64,000 bases of DNA, taken from the NCBI RefSeq assembly GCF_014839805.1, contig NC_051130.1, positions 558,001 to 622,000 of the forward strand. Reading direction: 5' to 3'. A program made the translations under genes and the position numbers. This document shows, in pieces, positions 56,064-64,000 of the stretch. The DNA comes from Manduca sexta (lineage: Eukaryota; Arthropoda; Insecta; Lepidoptera; Sphingidae). How positions within the stretch are numbered: the stretch's first letter is position 1; each line of letters begins with the position of its first letter. The notes under the pieces are model-generated. The model did no database searches. It was not told the origin of the DNA and saw nothing but the letters and a program-made list of their open reading frames with translations.

Positions 56064-58208
56064 AAAAACAATATTATGTAAAAGTATGTAATAGTAAAAG
56101 GAAAACAGACATTAAAGATAAATCCGAAATTATTTAAGTAGAGCATTAGCATGTTACATCTATTTAGATGATTTAAACATCGTCAACTATAAAAGGTTGT
56201 TGGAGACATTTTCTTTGATGGCTGTAAAGACCCGAGAAGGGCAAATCTTACTACACGACGTACAGACATTATCAGAGTTTGCCCTGGTTGATAAGGGTTG
56301 GTAGCCCGTTGTCGTTTTGCGCATTTCTCGGCTAAGTCTTTAAGCCAGGCATTATCGTGTGTTACGCCATCAAAGATAGTTTTAAAAAAAATATTTAGAG
56401 CAGTACGCCTGGTATACCAGAAATTTGGTTATTTAGGCCTCCGATCATCATATTTATTTTATTTTATTTATTTGAGGATTGCCGACAAAGTTTACTATAA
56501 TACTAATATAATAATATATTCTAAAAATAAAACTAATTGTAACTTAAACTAAAGGCAACCACAACATGCGTAATACAATACAAGACACGAAATGCACAAG
56601 CAAGGACGTTTATCATCTGTTTTCTGTAGTAAGGTCTATCACTTACCCCCTACTTTAGTCGAGACGGTGTACACTTATATGCCTATAGCGAGTCTTTGCC
56701 ACTTGCATTTGAGTTCAAAATCGACTGGTGTAGATTAAAATAACCTGCATAAACTCATCCTTGCTGCTTTAATTATTAAGGTCATATGTTGTGAAGGGTC
56801 AAATGCACTTTGCGCTCTGAATTTACTTTACCGTGTTGTTTATTTAGTTAATTAACCAGCTGTATAATATTCAGTACGCATTGCATAGATAAGTACAGTC
56901 AGCCACAAAAGGAGCTGAATAAGTTAGATGTACTTGAGTGACAAAGATAGAAAGCTGAAATATTATCAGAGTTATATTCAAAAATAGAATGTCAGATGAG
57001 ATGGATATATAATGTTGGCACTGCTTCAAAGGATTTGGAACAATGTTCCAGCCATGGTTCCGGCACTGCATTGTGCAATCTGCGGCAAAACATTTTTACT
57101 TCCTACTGTTTTATGTTCTCATAGTAGCTAGCATACAATAAAAATCGACAGACAAAAGCTTCTTTTTTCAAGGGAGAATTAGTAGAACCTTGGCAATATG
57201 ACGGGTGATAAGTGATACCTAAAGAAAGTTTCATATTTTAATTTGTTACTGCATTTTTTTAAAATCTCGTCAAGAGACTTTCAGGCATATATTATGTATC
57301 TTTCACGCCCGGAACTAAAGAATGAGCCAATGTGAGGTCTGGGGTCGATCCAAATGAAAATACGAATATTAAAATCACAAATATTTTATTCGTATCATAT
57401 AGATATCATAATTTACTTATATTCTAGCGATAAATTATTATTCCGACAGCGGTGATCGACAACATTTTGCATACAATGGCGGCCATTTTGAACACAATGC
57501 AATATGGTGTCAATTGTCTGTCATAAATGCATTACGAGGTTGTTAAAAAAGGTTCTTTGACATGTGTGCCAAAATATATTAAAAGTATTTACCCTATTTT
57601 TTTTTCTGGGCTTGCTTTACAACATGATCAAGCATTTTACTTTTTAATTAAAAACGTAAAACTATATTTTGTTAAAAACTATGGTTTCTGATTTTTCAGT
57701 TCCTTTAAGTTTTTACAAGACTTGTTTAACATTTCTATAATAATAAAAGGTTAATAACCCATTCTGCCAACTAGTATATAAACATATTAAATATGTGTAA
57801 AAAAATATAATTTAAATAGACTCTACAAAAGTCTAAACTAGTTTGAATATCGTAAATTCATAACCGTTATTCCAGGAAAGAATAGTACATAATATAAGTA
57901 GGTATATTGACACAACGCTGTAAACAATCCGGCGTGAAATCTGACACGAATACCTAGCGACTAAAACCGGCTGTGAGCTGACGACAATCGGTGACCGACA
58001 AAAATCGGTCGTCTGCGTCATACAGCGAATATAAGTACAGCAAAGGATAATATTAACTTACTATGTTTATAATTTTTACAGCCTACGTTTACTGGAAATT
58101 CACTTAGCTATGAAACCTGCATCGACATCTTGTCAACCGTTTCTAATGGAAGAACAAATGAAGACTAGGTACTGTGCATTCACTTTATATGCTGTTATGC
58201 GTGTTTTT

Positions 58209-58214
58209 TTTATT
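58209..58214 (-). promoter_or_regulatory. candidate TEP polyadenylation signal
   Basis: AATAAA on the minus strand 184 bp past the TEP stop codon. Position is plausible; the hexamer alone is weak evidence in AT-rich DNA. Confidence 0.4.
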
Positions 58215-58397
58215 CGAGCTATTTTCACACGCGTTTTTACTATAGTTATGAGTTTACTTGACGAATGATAGAAACATAGTAAATAGTATTTCATTAAAAA
58301 AAATATTGCAGTTTTTCTCAGTCTTCATAGATTAAGTTACTACAACCATCTCCTTTGAGACCAAAATTCTTACCTTACAAGGCGCATAATCCCGAAA

Positions 58398-59345
58398 TTA
58401 ACCCGTTGGTGTAATATATCTTCTGTAATTATCGTAATTCAAGGGCAAGTAGTACATTCCTGGGTAGTAACCATGGTACATTCTGGGATCTGGTCTTTGT
58501 GGTTGCATATTTGGAAACCTTAAAGGCGGCGGTTTTAATTCTGTTGACATAAAACTATGTGGTTGCGTTTCAGGTAAAAAATGTGGTTGAAATTCCATAG
58601 ACCTTACATTTTGTGGTTGCGTTTTTGGTGGCACAAAATTCTGTGGTGGTAGCACTACTGCTGGTATAGGTCCTTCGATCCCAGAAGGAACTTCTAGATC
58701 TTTCTCTGAATCTATGACGTGAAAATCTGTTAAATTAGGGTTATCTATAGACCCATTTTGATCTTTATGTTCGTCTCTGGTTGTTATGCTGTGTTCTTTT
58801 TTCTTAGATTCTTGTATTTGTAAATCTAGCTTGTTTTTACTGTCTTTTGTTCTGGATAATATTTCTTTTTCGTTATCATTCTGATTGGTTTTCAATTTAT
58901 TTACTACTGATTTTAAGTTCATATCAACCGTATCACTCACTGCTACGGATTTAACTGAATCAGTATATTCATTAGTTTTGATAATTTTATCGTTACCTAA
59001 TTTATCTTTAGAATCTCTCTTTTCACTATCAACGTATTTCCCATCTCTCTTAACTTCTATTTTATCTTCCTTTATATCTTTTACCGTACTATTACTAGCA
59101 TTAGATTTAACAGTTTTGATAAAATCTTTGTTATTATCACCTTTCCTTCTCAAAGTGAGGTTTTCGTATAAAGGATCCTCTAGAGGAACCCATCCTGGTG
59201 TGTCCTCGTAGGGGATCTCCTGGGATATGAGGATTTCGCTGCTGTCGGAGGGGGACTTTGCCTTGGTGAAGAGGTTGTCTGATGCCGTATATTCGTTGGT
59301 TTCGTGCGATATTTTTGTTGGACAATCTTCTGGTATTGTGTAAGC
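58398..59345 (-). CDS. TEP terminal exon, long hydrophilic tail
   Basis: Acceptor aactatttccag/GCT, then 315 codons to a stop at 58398-58400. Starts AYTIPEDCPTKISHETNEYT, then SSEILISQEIPYEDTPGWVP; a Lys/Asp/Ser-rich low-complexity middle; a Pro-rich part with repeated TQPQ/ETQPH..S.E..P units; and a Tyr-rich end (YYPGMYYLPLNYDNYRRYIT). One frame is open throughout, and the first 60 residues look ordinary, so this is a real extension, not read-through. No membrane or GPI signal is seen. Confidence 0.8.
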   Translation of the reverse strand, partial: AYTIPEDCPTKISHETNEYTASDNLFTKAKSPSDSSEILISQEIPYEDTPGWVPLEDPLYENLTLRRKGDNNKDFIKTVKSNASNSTVKDIKEDKIEVKRDGKYVDSEKRDSKDKLGNDKIIKTNEYTDSVKSVAVSDTVDMNLKSVVNKLKTNQNDNEKEILSRTKDSKNKLDLQIQESKKKEHSITTRDEHKDQNGSIDNPNLTDFHVIDSEKDLEVPSGIEGPIPAVVLPPQNFVPPKTQPQNVRSMEFQPHFLPETQPHSFMSTELKPPPLRFPNMQPQRPDPRMYHGYYPGMYYLPLNYDNYRRYITPTG

Positions 59346-62300
59346 CTGGAAATAGTTTTCAGTTAAGTAATTTAGTATTAAGTGTTACTGGTGATTCGAT
59401 CTGCACGAAACGCTTTTATCAGAAAAACAATACACCATTTTCACTTTTTTTAAGTTTTTTAACTCCCACATCTGGTGTATTTCACCTTTCATTATTAATA
59501 TATTTAATGGGTTAGTACATAATATTATGTACTTTATGATTGTAACAAATGCCAAGGCTGTCTGGAAGACATTGTCTCAAGCGATAAGACCACCCAAAGT
59601 ATATATTTTTTTGTAGGTGTAGAGCTATTTTGTCTGTGCAATATATTTAGTATTACCTGGGTATCATTCACAGCGGGTCGGTAGTAGTCGTGGAGCCTGA
59701 CGTATCCAGGTTTGGTTCTGGCGCGGGAGCCCACTGCGTGCACTGAGTAGCACTGGTGCCCTGCGTCGGGCGGTGCGGCTCCGCCCTTCGCGCCCAAGTA
59801 CAACGTCATCTTGCTAGAGTTCGCTGGAGTTAACTCGATGCGGCGGAGCACTGAAATAGATTTTTATGATGCTCGTAATGTACATAAGAGATACCCTACC
59901 TACTTCATTCTTTGCAAGATTTGGTGGTTAGCGTCGGCTCATTTTTAACGATTATATTATCTTGTTAACAGACACCATCTACATCGAATAGAAAGCGCCG
60001 CAGTTATGTTCCGATCAATCACGTTTTTATCGTATTTACACCCACCAAGATCACATTTGTAATTAGACAACTTCGAAAACAGAAAGTGGAAATTACAGAC
60101 AAAAAGCGAAATGGCGGTAATTTTCAACATCAACACGCAATTGTTTAAAAGCCTTCACTTTCCTTCACCCTAGAACGCCAGCCAGATTGCATTATAATGG
60201 ATATAGATATCAGTACTCACGCGTGTCTCGCTTGTGTAGTTGTGCGTACAGCAGCGCGGCGTCTGGTGCGAAGTCTCCCGGTAACGTCACCTCCAGCAGC
60301 GCCATCTCGGGGAACGCGCTGTTCCACACCACGCATGTCTGCAACAGACACAGAGCTTTAAAAGGTAGGGAACGAGGGAAGATCCTAACCCCTAATAAGG
60401 AGTCCAACGAGAATTGTGCTGGCATGCTTATATTCACCCGAAGAGCCATCAATATAGATCAGTAGAAAAACCCGTCATAGTGGGTCATGTTTTGAGATCA
60501 GCCATTGTATGTTTGATCTCTAATAGGTTGCCATAATTACCAAAAAACATGGGAATATCAGCGTATCTAGAGGCCTACAAAGGAGACAGTAAATAATAAA
60601 TTATAAACAAAATAATGTTACCTCAATAACGGCAGCACAGGCGCAGTAGACACCGCTGGCGTCGCAGTCGAATGTGCCGTCGGTGGTGACAGTCACTTGC
60701 ACCAGCAACGACTTGCCCTCCGCCGGCGCTGACCACAGCGAGTGGTACGAGCGTGTAGCTTGCATCAGCGCGCATCCTGTGCCTGGGAGTTGCAATTAGA
60801 AAGAGACATTAGGGTATTTTGTTGTATTTTATAAGACTCGATGAAGTGCGAAGCAATTAAAAAGTATGGAGTTTAATATGATACTTATTATATCAGGAGG
60901 ATAAGTGCATGAAATTACTTATAAGTTATATTGAAGTGTTTTATTAGAAAAATCTATTTTAAGACAAGGTATTCTGTAAAATCGGAGCGAGCATTGAAAC
61001 TATCTAGCATTAGTTGTTCATCTCTTTCACGTGGGCATCGTCAGGGTACTACTAGACTAGATTATTCTCCTAGATGTAGTCTTCTTACCTTCGACAGCAA
61101 CATGCAGCTTGTCTCCAGTGCCCATCTTCAGCAGCTCGGGGACCTTCGCCCCGTCTATCAGTCGTGCGCTCCTGGTAATTCCATAACTGTACGCTGTTAC
61201 AGTCAGGTTGGCTCTGGGCTGGCTAGGTGACCAGGCTGTAATAGCTTCTAGGGCTACGAGAGTGTCCTGATAAAGGAAAGACTAGTAAAAATACACATTA
61301 AGAAAGGGAGAATATTAGAGTTGAGTTATTTTTTTGAATTCCTACTTATTTGTAACAAGAATGTTGAATCAAACCATTATAAATTAGAATTTGTCAATTT
61401 CAATGTTTTAATTTGTCCCTCCTGCGCCAGGGACAGCAGCGCGTATGATGTGGTGTGGTATGTACCTGCGTGGTGAGGAAGCCGCCGGTGTCGGCGCGGT
61501 GCGCGGCGAGCCAGCGCAGCGCGGCCGCGGCGGGCGCGCGCGGCACGAGCGCCTCCTGCGCCAGGGACAGCAGCGCGTAGCTCGTCGCCTCGATCGTCGT
61601 CGACAGACTGCCTGCACCACACATCAATCATATTAATCTTAATATGGATCACTTGCTTGTATCTGCCATAGCGAGAAGTCACAGCGTCACATCACAAACG
61701 TTTTAGCCTGTAGTCAATTTTATTTGGAATAAGAGTTACTAATTAATAATTACTAATCCATGAGATATCTGGTTAACTTCAAACGATTCGCATTGTATTA
61801 CAGTATGAGCTTACTTAACTTCATTTATCCATGAAACAAATTCAATTTAAATTCCTACATGTAGTTCTACAAACATCCAAAAATCAGCACGAACTTTCAC
61901 ATTTGAAATATCAATAGTAGCGGGAGGTAGGGTGTAATACTCACTCGTCTCCCACCACACGTAATCCTCATTCCTTTTGGCCATGTTCATCAGTTCCATA
62001 ACCTCCTTTAATTCCTCATCTTTCCGCAGTCCTCCTCCAACCGATCTCCGCATCTCCCACATAAAACTTGCCTCATTTGTCTTCCTCAATTCTTCCTCGT
62101 ACCTCTTAAGCCTCATAAAGGCATAAGCCAATAAGGCATGAGCATACACCCTGTTTGGATTTTTAGTTTTCATGGGTGGGAGTGCTCGGAGGCAGGCGAG
62201 GGAATTTCTGATGACACTGTAGGGCAGGGGAGAGGCACTCTCGACCAAAGAAGTGATGACGTAGGCAGTAAGGGCTACGCTTGCTATTTCACCATCTTCA

Positions 62301-63889
62301 TTCAAACCACCCTGAAATAGAGTAGTGACTGAATTATGTTAGTGGAGAAGTTGACCTGCCCGTGCTTTGTACGCTGAGGTTGGTACTTCACAAGTTCCTG
62401 AATGGATTTCACTTAGTTTAAATAGTGTTAGAAAATCTCATATGAATTATATTAAGTATCCGATCTCAGTTATGAACAAAGGACCTTCTAGTCCATAGAC
62501 GCAGCCACACTAATCCACAGAATCAAATCTTTATACTATTATTTTTTATAGTACTCATAAACACGGCTAAATTACCCTCTTACATCTGACAGTAAGATGA
62601 GTGCCAACTCTGCTTCCTTGGATCCTTCCAGATAGTGCGACTGACGAGCGAAGATTAACTAAACAAATTGTATTGTTAAGATCAAAATGTACCTTGAGCT
62701 CCCTGTGGAAAACATGACCCTCGTTCCTAAAGCATCCGTTCTCCATTTGCTGGCTGATGAGCCACCTCTCAGCTCGATCTACCGCCGGTGGAGCGGGTAG
62801 AGAAGGCCATAATGCCTGAAACCAAGGAGATCTTAGTAAAAACATAGTTTATTCTTTTATGATTTTTCAAGCCACGAGGTAAGCAGCACGAGTGGCGCTA
62901 TCAATAATTAAGTTTTCTAAAGCAAATCTCAACTTCATACATAGTAACGTTAGTTTCTTAGCATCAAGAACATAGCGTCTGCGGAACGTCTTATTCTTGC
63001 TTTTTATATACAGTATGAAGTTCTAGAAAGTTCCATGAACCTGGTGTGCTCTCCGCAGGTATCTGACGACGAAGGCTGTGAGCCAAGTGGACGGCGTCTG
63101 GTCAGAGGGCCCGAACGCGCTGAATCCTCCTCCTGGGTGGAGGTACTGAAGCTGGCGGGTGAATCCTGCGAATTAATAAATACAATTCTGTATCGATTGC
63201 TTTGGCATATAAGTCAGGAAAATACGGCCGTTTCAATAAACGATCTTAATTTTATTCGATCCGATTCCTAGTATTAACCAATTAAAATAGTCGTTTCTAA
63301 GCATGTCAATAACTTTTTCCTAATTGGTGCATTTTCGCAATTAATCTCAAAAAAGTAAGTTAGAAAATAATTGTCATGAATCCAGTTTTCGAGGCCTACA
63401 TGAGAACATGAGTTAAATATGGCACTGGGATTATATAAGGCACGGCAAGTATATAAAGAGTAGGAAATTTATAAGCCGTGTGAGATATACATATAAGATG
63501 TACCTATCTTACTGCCGCATTATCATTAGCGGCAAGATATCCACTACTGTACGTGGGTCTCCCCCTAAGATTTTCAGATCAGACGTCCATCCACGAAGTG
63601 GACAGATGACGTAATAAAAGTCGCAGTAGGTCGCTGGATGCGGGCCGCTTCCAATAGGTCGCCAGTCGCCACACTATATATTTGTAATAATTTACAAACC
63701 AGGTCCACATTCATGAGAAATGATTTAAAAGAGGAGTTGAAGTGATATACCTCTAGCGACATGTTCCCTGGCGGTGGTGGCGGCAGCAGATCTCGGGTCC
63801 AGCTGGGTCAGTGCGAGGAGGTTGGTGGCGAGTCGCGCCATGTTCTGCTCTCCGCAGCCTCGTGGGAGCAGCACTAACGAATCCGCATC
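58398..63889 (-). CDS. thioester-containing protein (alpha-2-macroglobulin/complement family), 3' half
   Basis: A secreted immune or protease-binding protein. Ten exons, all in phase, encode the last 832 aa; the N-terminal macroglobulin domains and bait/anaphylatoxin region are outside the window. Visible order: thioester site PRGCGEQNMARLATNLLAL (Cys12 and Gln15 of this fragment), the alpha-helical TED domain (STWLTAFVVRYL, NGCFRNEGHVFHRELKGG, ALTAYVITSL, YALLSLAQEA, TGGFLTTQ), then CUB/linker and receptor-binding domain ending GYVRLHDYYRP, then a long hydrophilic tail. His125 (VFHRELKGG) occupies the acyl-transfer position of C3/C4B; A2M has Asn there. Intact Cys and Gln exclude a Mcr-type protein lacking the thioester. 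Could be a TEP or an A2M/CD109-like protein; the tail lacks a hydrophobic GPI signal. Confidence 0.9.
59657..59850 (-). CDS. TEP exon (receptor-binding domain, end)
   Basis: Acceptor tctatttcag/TGCTC, donor ACCCAG/gtaata. Encodes LLRRIELTPANSSKMTLYLG, then HQCYSVHAVGSRARTKPGYV, RLHDYYRPAVNDTQ. (Y)V.(L/V).DYY.P is the family's last strand, where most members end or nearly end. Confidence 0.9.
60221..60338 (-). CDS. TEP exon (receptor-binding domain, first part)
   Basis: Acceptor gtctgttgcag/ACA, donor ACACGC/gtgagt. Encodes TCVVWNSAFPEMALLEVTLP, GDFAPDAALLYAQLHKRDT. The SgMALLEV.LP.GF.P pattern is the start of the alpha-2-macroglobulin receptor-binding (MG8) domain. Confidence 0.9.
60622..60782 (-). 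CDS. TEP exon (GTGCALMQ, pre-receptor domain)
   Basis: Acceptor gcaactcccag/GC, donor ATTGAG/gtaaca, phase 1 to 0. Encodes GTGCALMQATRSYHSLWSAP, then KSLLVQVTVTTDGTFDCDAS GVYCACAAVIE. G.GC.L.Q....Y is the conserved family block near the receptor-binding domain; four cysteines follow. Confidence 0.9.
61089..61266 (-). CDS. TEP exon (TED end to CUB-like region)
   Basis: Acceptor cctttatcag/GAC, donor GTCGAAG/gtaaga. Encodes DTLVALEAITAWSPSQPRAN, LTVTAYSYGITRSARLIDGA, KVPELLKMGTGDKLHVAVE. DT.VAL.A...(W/Y) directly after GGF..TQ is the usual family transition out of the helical domain. Confidence 0.9.
61466..61611 (-). CDS. TEP exon (TED domain, GGFLTTQ)
   Basis: Acceptor gtgtggtgcag/GCAG, donor ACGCAG/gtacat. 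Encodes SSLSTTIEATSYALLSLAQE, ALVPRAPAAAALRWLAAHRA, DTGGFLTTQ, matching the family's EMTSY.LL...(V)RWL...R...GGF.STQ. Very GC-rich. Its segment 61552-61579 is repeated exactly in the following intron (61418-61445). Confidence 0.92.
61945..62311 (-). CDS. TEP exon (TED domain helices)
   Basis: Acceptor ctatttcag/GGT, donor GAGACGA/gtgagt (strong). Encodes GGLNEDGEIASVALTAYVIT, then SLACLRALPPMKTKNPNRVY and AHALLAYAFMRLKRYEEELR, ending VWWET. Typical helical hairpins of the thioester domain. Ends in phase 1. Confidence 0.92.
62693..62815 (-). CDS. TEP exon with catalytic-position histidine
   Basis: Acceptor ccttggtttcag/GCA, donor CTCAAG/gtacat, 41 codons in phase 0. Encodes ALWPSLPAPPAVDRAERWLI, SQQMENGCFRNEGHVFHREL K. 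NGCFRN(E)G is the conserved TED block; the His in VFHREL aligns with the nucleophile-activating His of C3. Confidence 0.9.
63041..63165 (-). CDS. TEP exon (TED domain)
   Basis: Acceptor taattcgcag/GA completes Gly; encodes GFTRQLQYLHPGGGFSAFGP, SDQTPSTWLTAFVVRYLRRA HQ. The GSYSAFG..D.SGSTWLTAFV-type block is diagnostic of the family. Donor CACCAG/gttcat is weak but the phase (0) is confirmed by the next exon. Confidence 0.88.
63166..63577 (-). other. TEP intron sequence
   Basis: AT-rich intron between the thioester exon and the next TED exon. No exon or structured repeat seen apart from the LINE scrap just upstream of it (63578-63680). Confidence 0.5.
63578..63680 (+). mobile_element. LINE reverse-transcriptase ORF, C-terminal scrap
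   Basis: Plus-strand frame reads RPSTKWTDDVIKVAVGRWMR AASNRSPVA, close to the (RP..RW.DD(I/V)..(V)A...WMR.A..R..W) end of RTE/CR1-like LINE polyproteins. It lies in the first visible TEP intron in antisense orientation. Only about 30 codons remain. Confidence 0.5.
63751..63889 (-). CDS. TEP exon with GCGEQN thioester motif
   Basis: Acceptor atatcttgcag/GATGCG, donor GCTAGAG/gtatat. Encodes DADSLVLLPRGCGEQNMARL, ATNLLALTQLDPRSAAATTA, REHVARG. The Cys and Gln of GCGEQN form the internal thioester in active family members. The previous exon lies beyond 64000 or in the last 110 bp, where none was recognised. Confidence 0.92.
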
Positions 63890-64000
63890 CTGCAAGATAT
63901 ATTTCCAGTGTTCTAATTAGCAAATAATGAGTTCAGTTTTGTGCCAGACTCAAAACTTGGTCTTGATCTCGTAATTTTTGCGAGCCCCGGCGTCTGTACC

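Larger units (their letters stand above)
51760..58200. other. intergenic between capping protein and TEP
   Basis: About 6.4 kb with SINE family 1 (52955-53270), SINE family 2 (54777-55055), two dispersed-repeat blocks (52505-52690, 55787-56063) and a MITE end (56895). One short minus-strand frame (52085-52415) looks more protein-like than the rest and is listed apart. Otherwise nothing recognised. Confidence 0.45.

Noticed and set aside
61377..61682. Several overlapping 60-100 codon frames
   Set aside because: They are out-of-frame readings of the GC-rich TEP exon; the family-conserved frame is the one annotated.
1..64000. CRISPR arrays, operons, bacterial promoters or viral genomes
   Set aside because: No regularly spaced short repeats with unique spacers, no ribosome-binding-site operons and no viral gene set; all genes have insect features.

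Overview
The window is nuclear DNA from an insect, almost certainly a moth or butterfly. It is AT-rich, genes are split by GT-AG introns, and it is crowded with tRNA-derived SINEs, foldback MITEs and LINE/mariner scraps of types common in Lepidoptera. No prokaryotic, organellar or CRISPR features were seen. Gene models were built by hand from splice-site phase and protein-family resemblance, with no database search.

Layout. 1-8450: no gene recognised; a mariner transposase start at the left edge (minus strand), a retroelement fragment (5845-6290) and a 1.29 kb non-autonomous DNA transposon (6696-7987) whose ends and interior repeat one 14-base motif. 9186-44555 (+): a RIC3 gene (chaperone for nicotinic acetylcholine receptors) in up to 15 coding exons, including a 21-nt micro-exon, a cassette exon that can also end the transcript early, and a long acidic C-terminal tail. 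Its introns hold most of the MITEs and SINEs. 48603-49333 (-): NDUFA11 (complex I B14.7 subunit) in two exons. 49896-50759 (+): an intronless F-actin capping protein alpha subunit. These two genes are divergent and share a 562-bp upstream region. 51760-58200: intergenic repeats. 58398-63889 (-, 5' end beyond the right edge): the 3' half of a thioester-containing alpha-2-macroglobulin/complement-like gene (TEP), with the GCGEQN thioester, a histidine at the acyl-transfer position and an unusual 315-residue hydrophilic C-terminal exon.

The genes do not form a pathway: one neuronal chaperone, two housekeeping genes and one innate-immunity gene. The points most worth following up are the RIC3 splicing choices, the TEP tail, an exact 28-nt copy of TEP exon sequence in the adjoining intron, the 1.29 kb motif-bearing transposon, and a partly duplicated unknown ORF at 23.1-24.2 kb.
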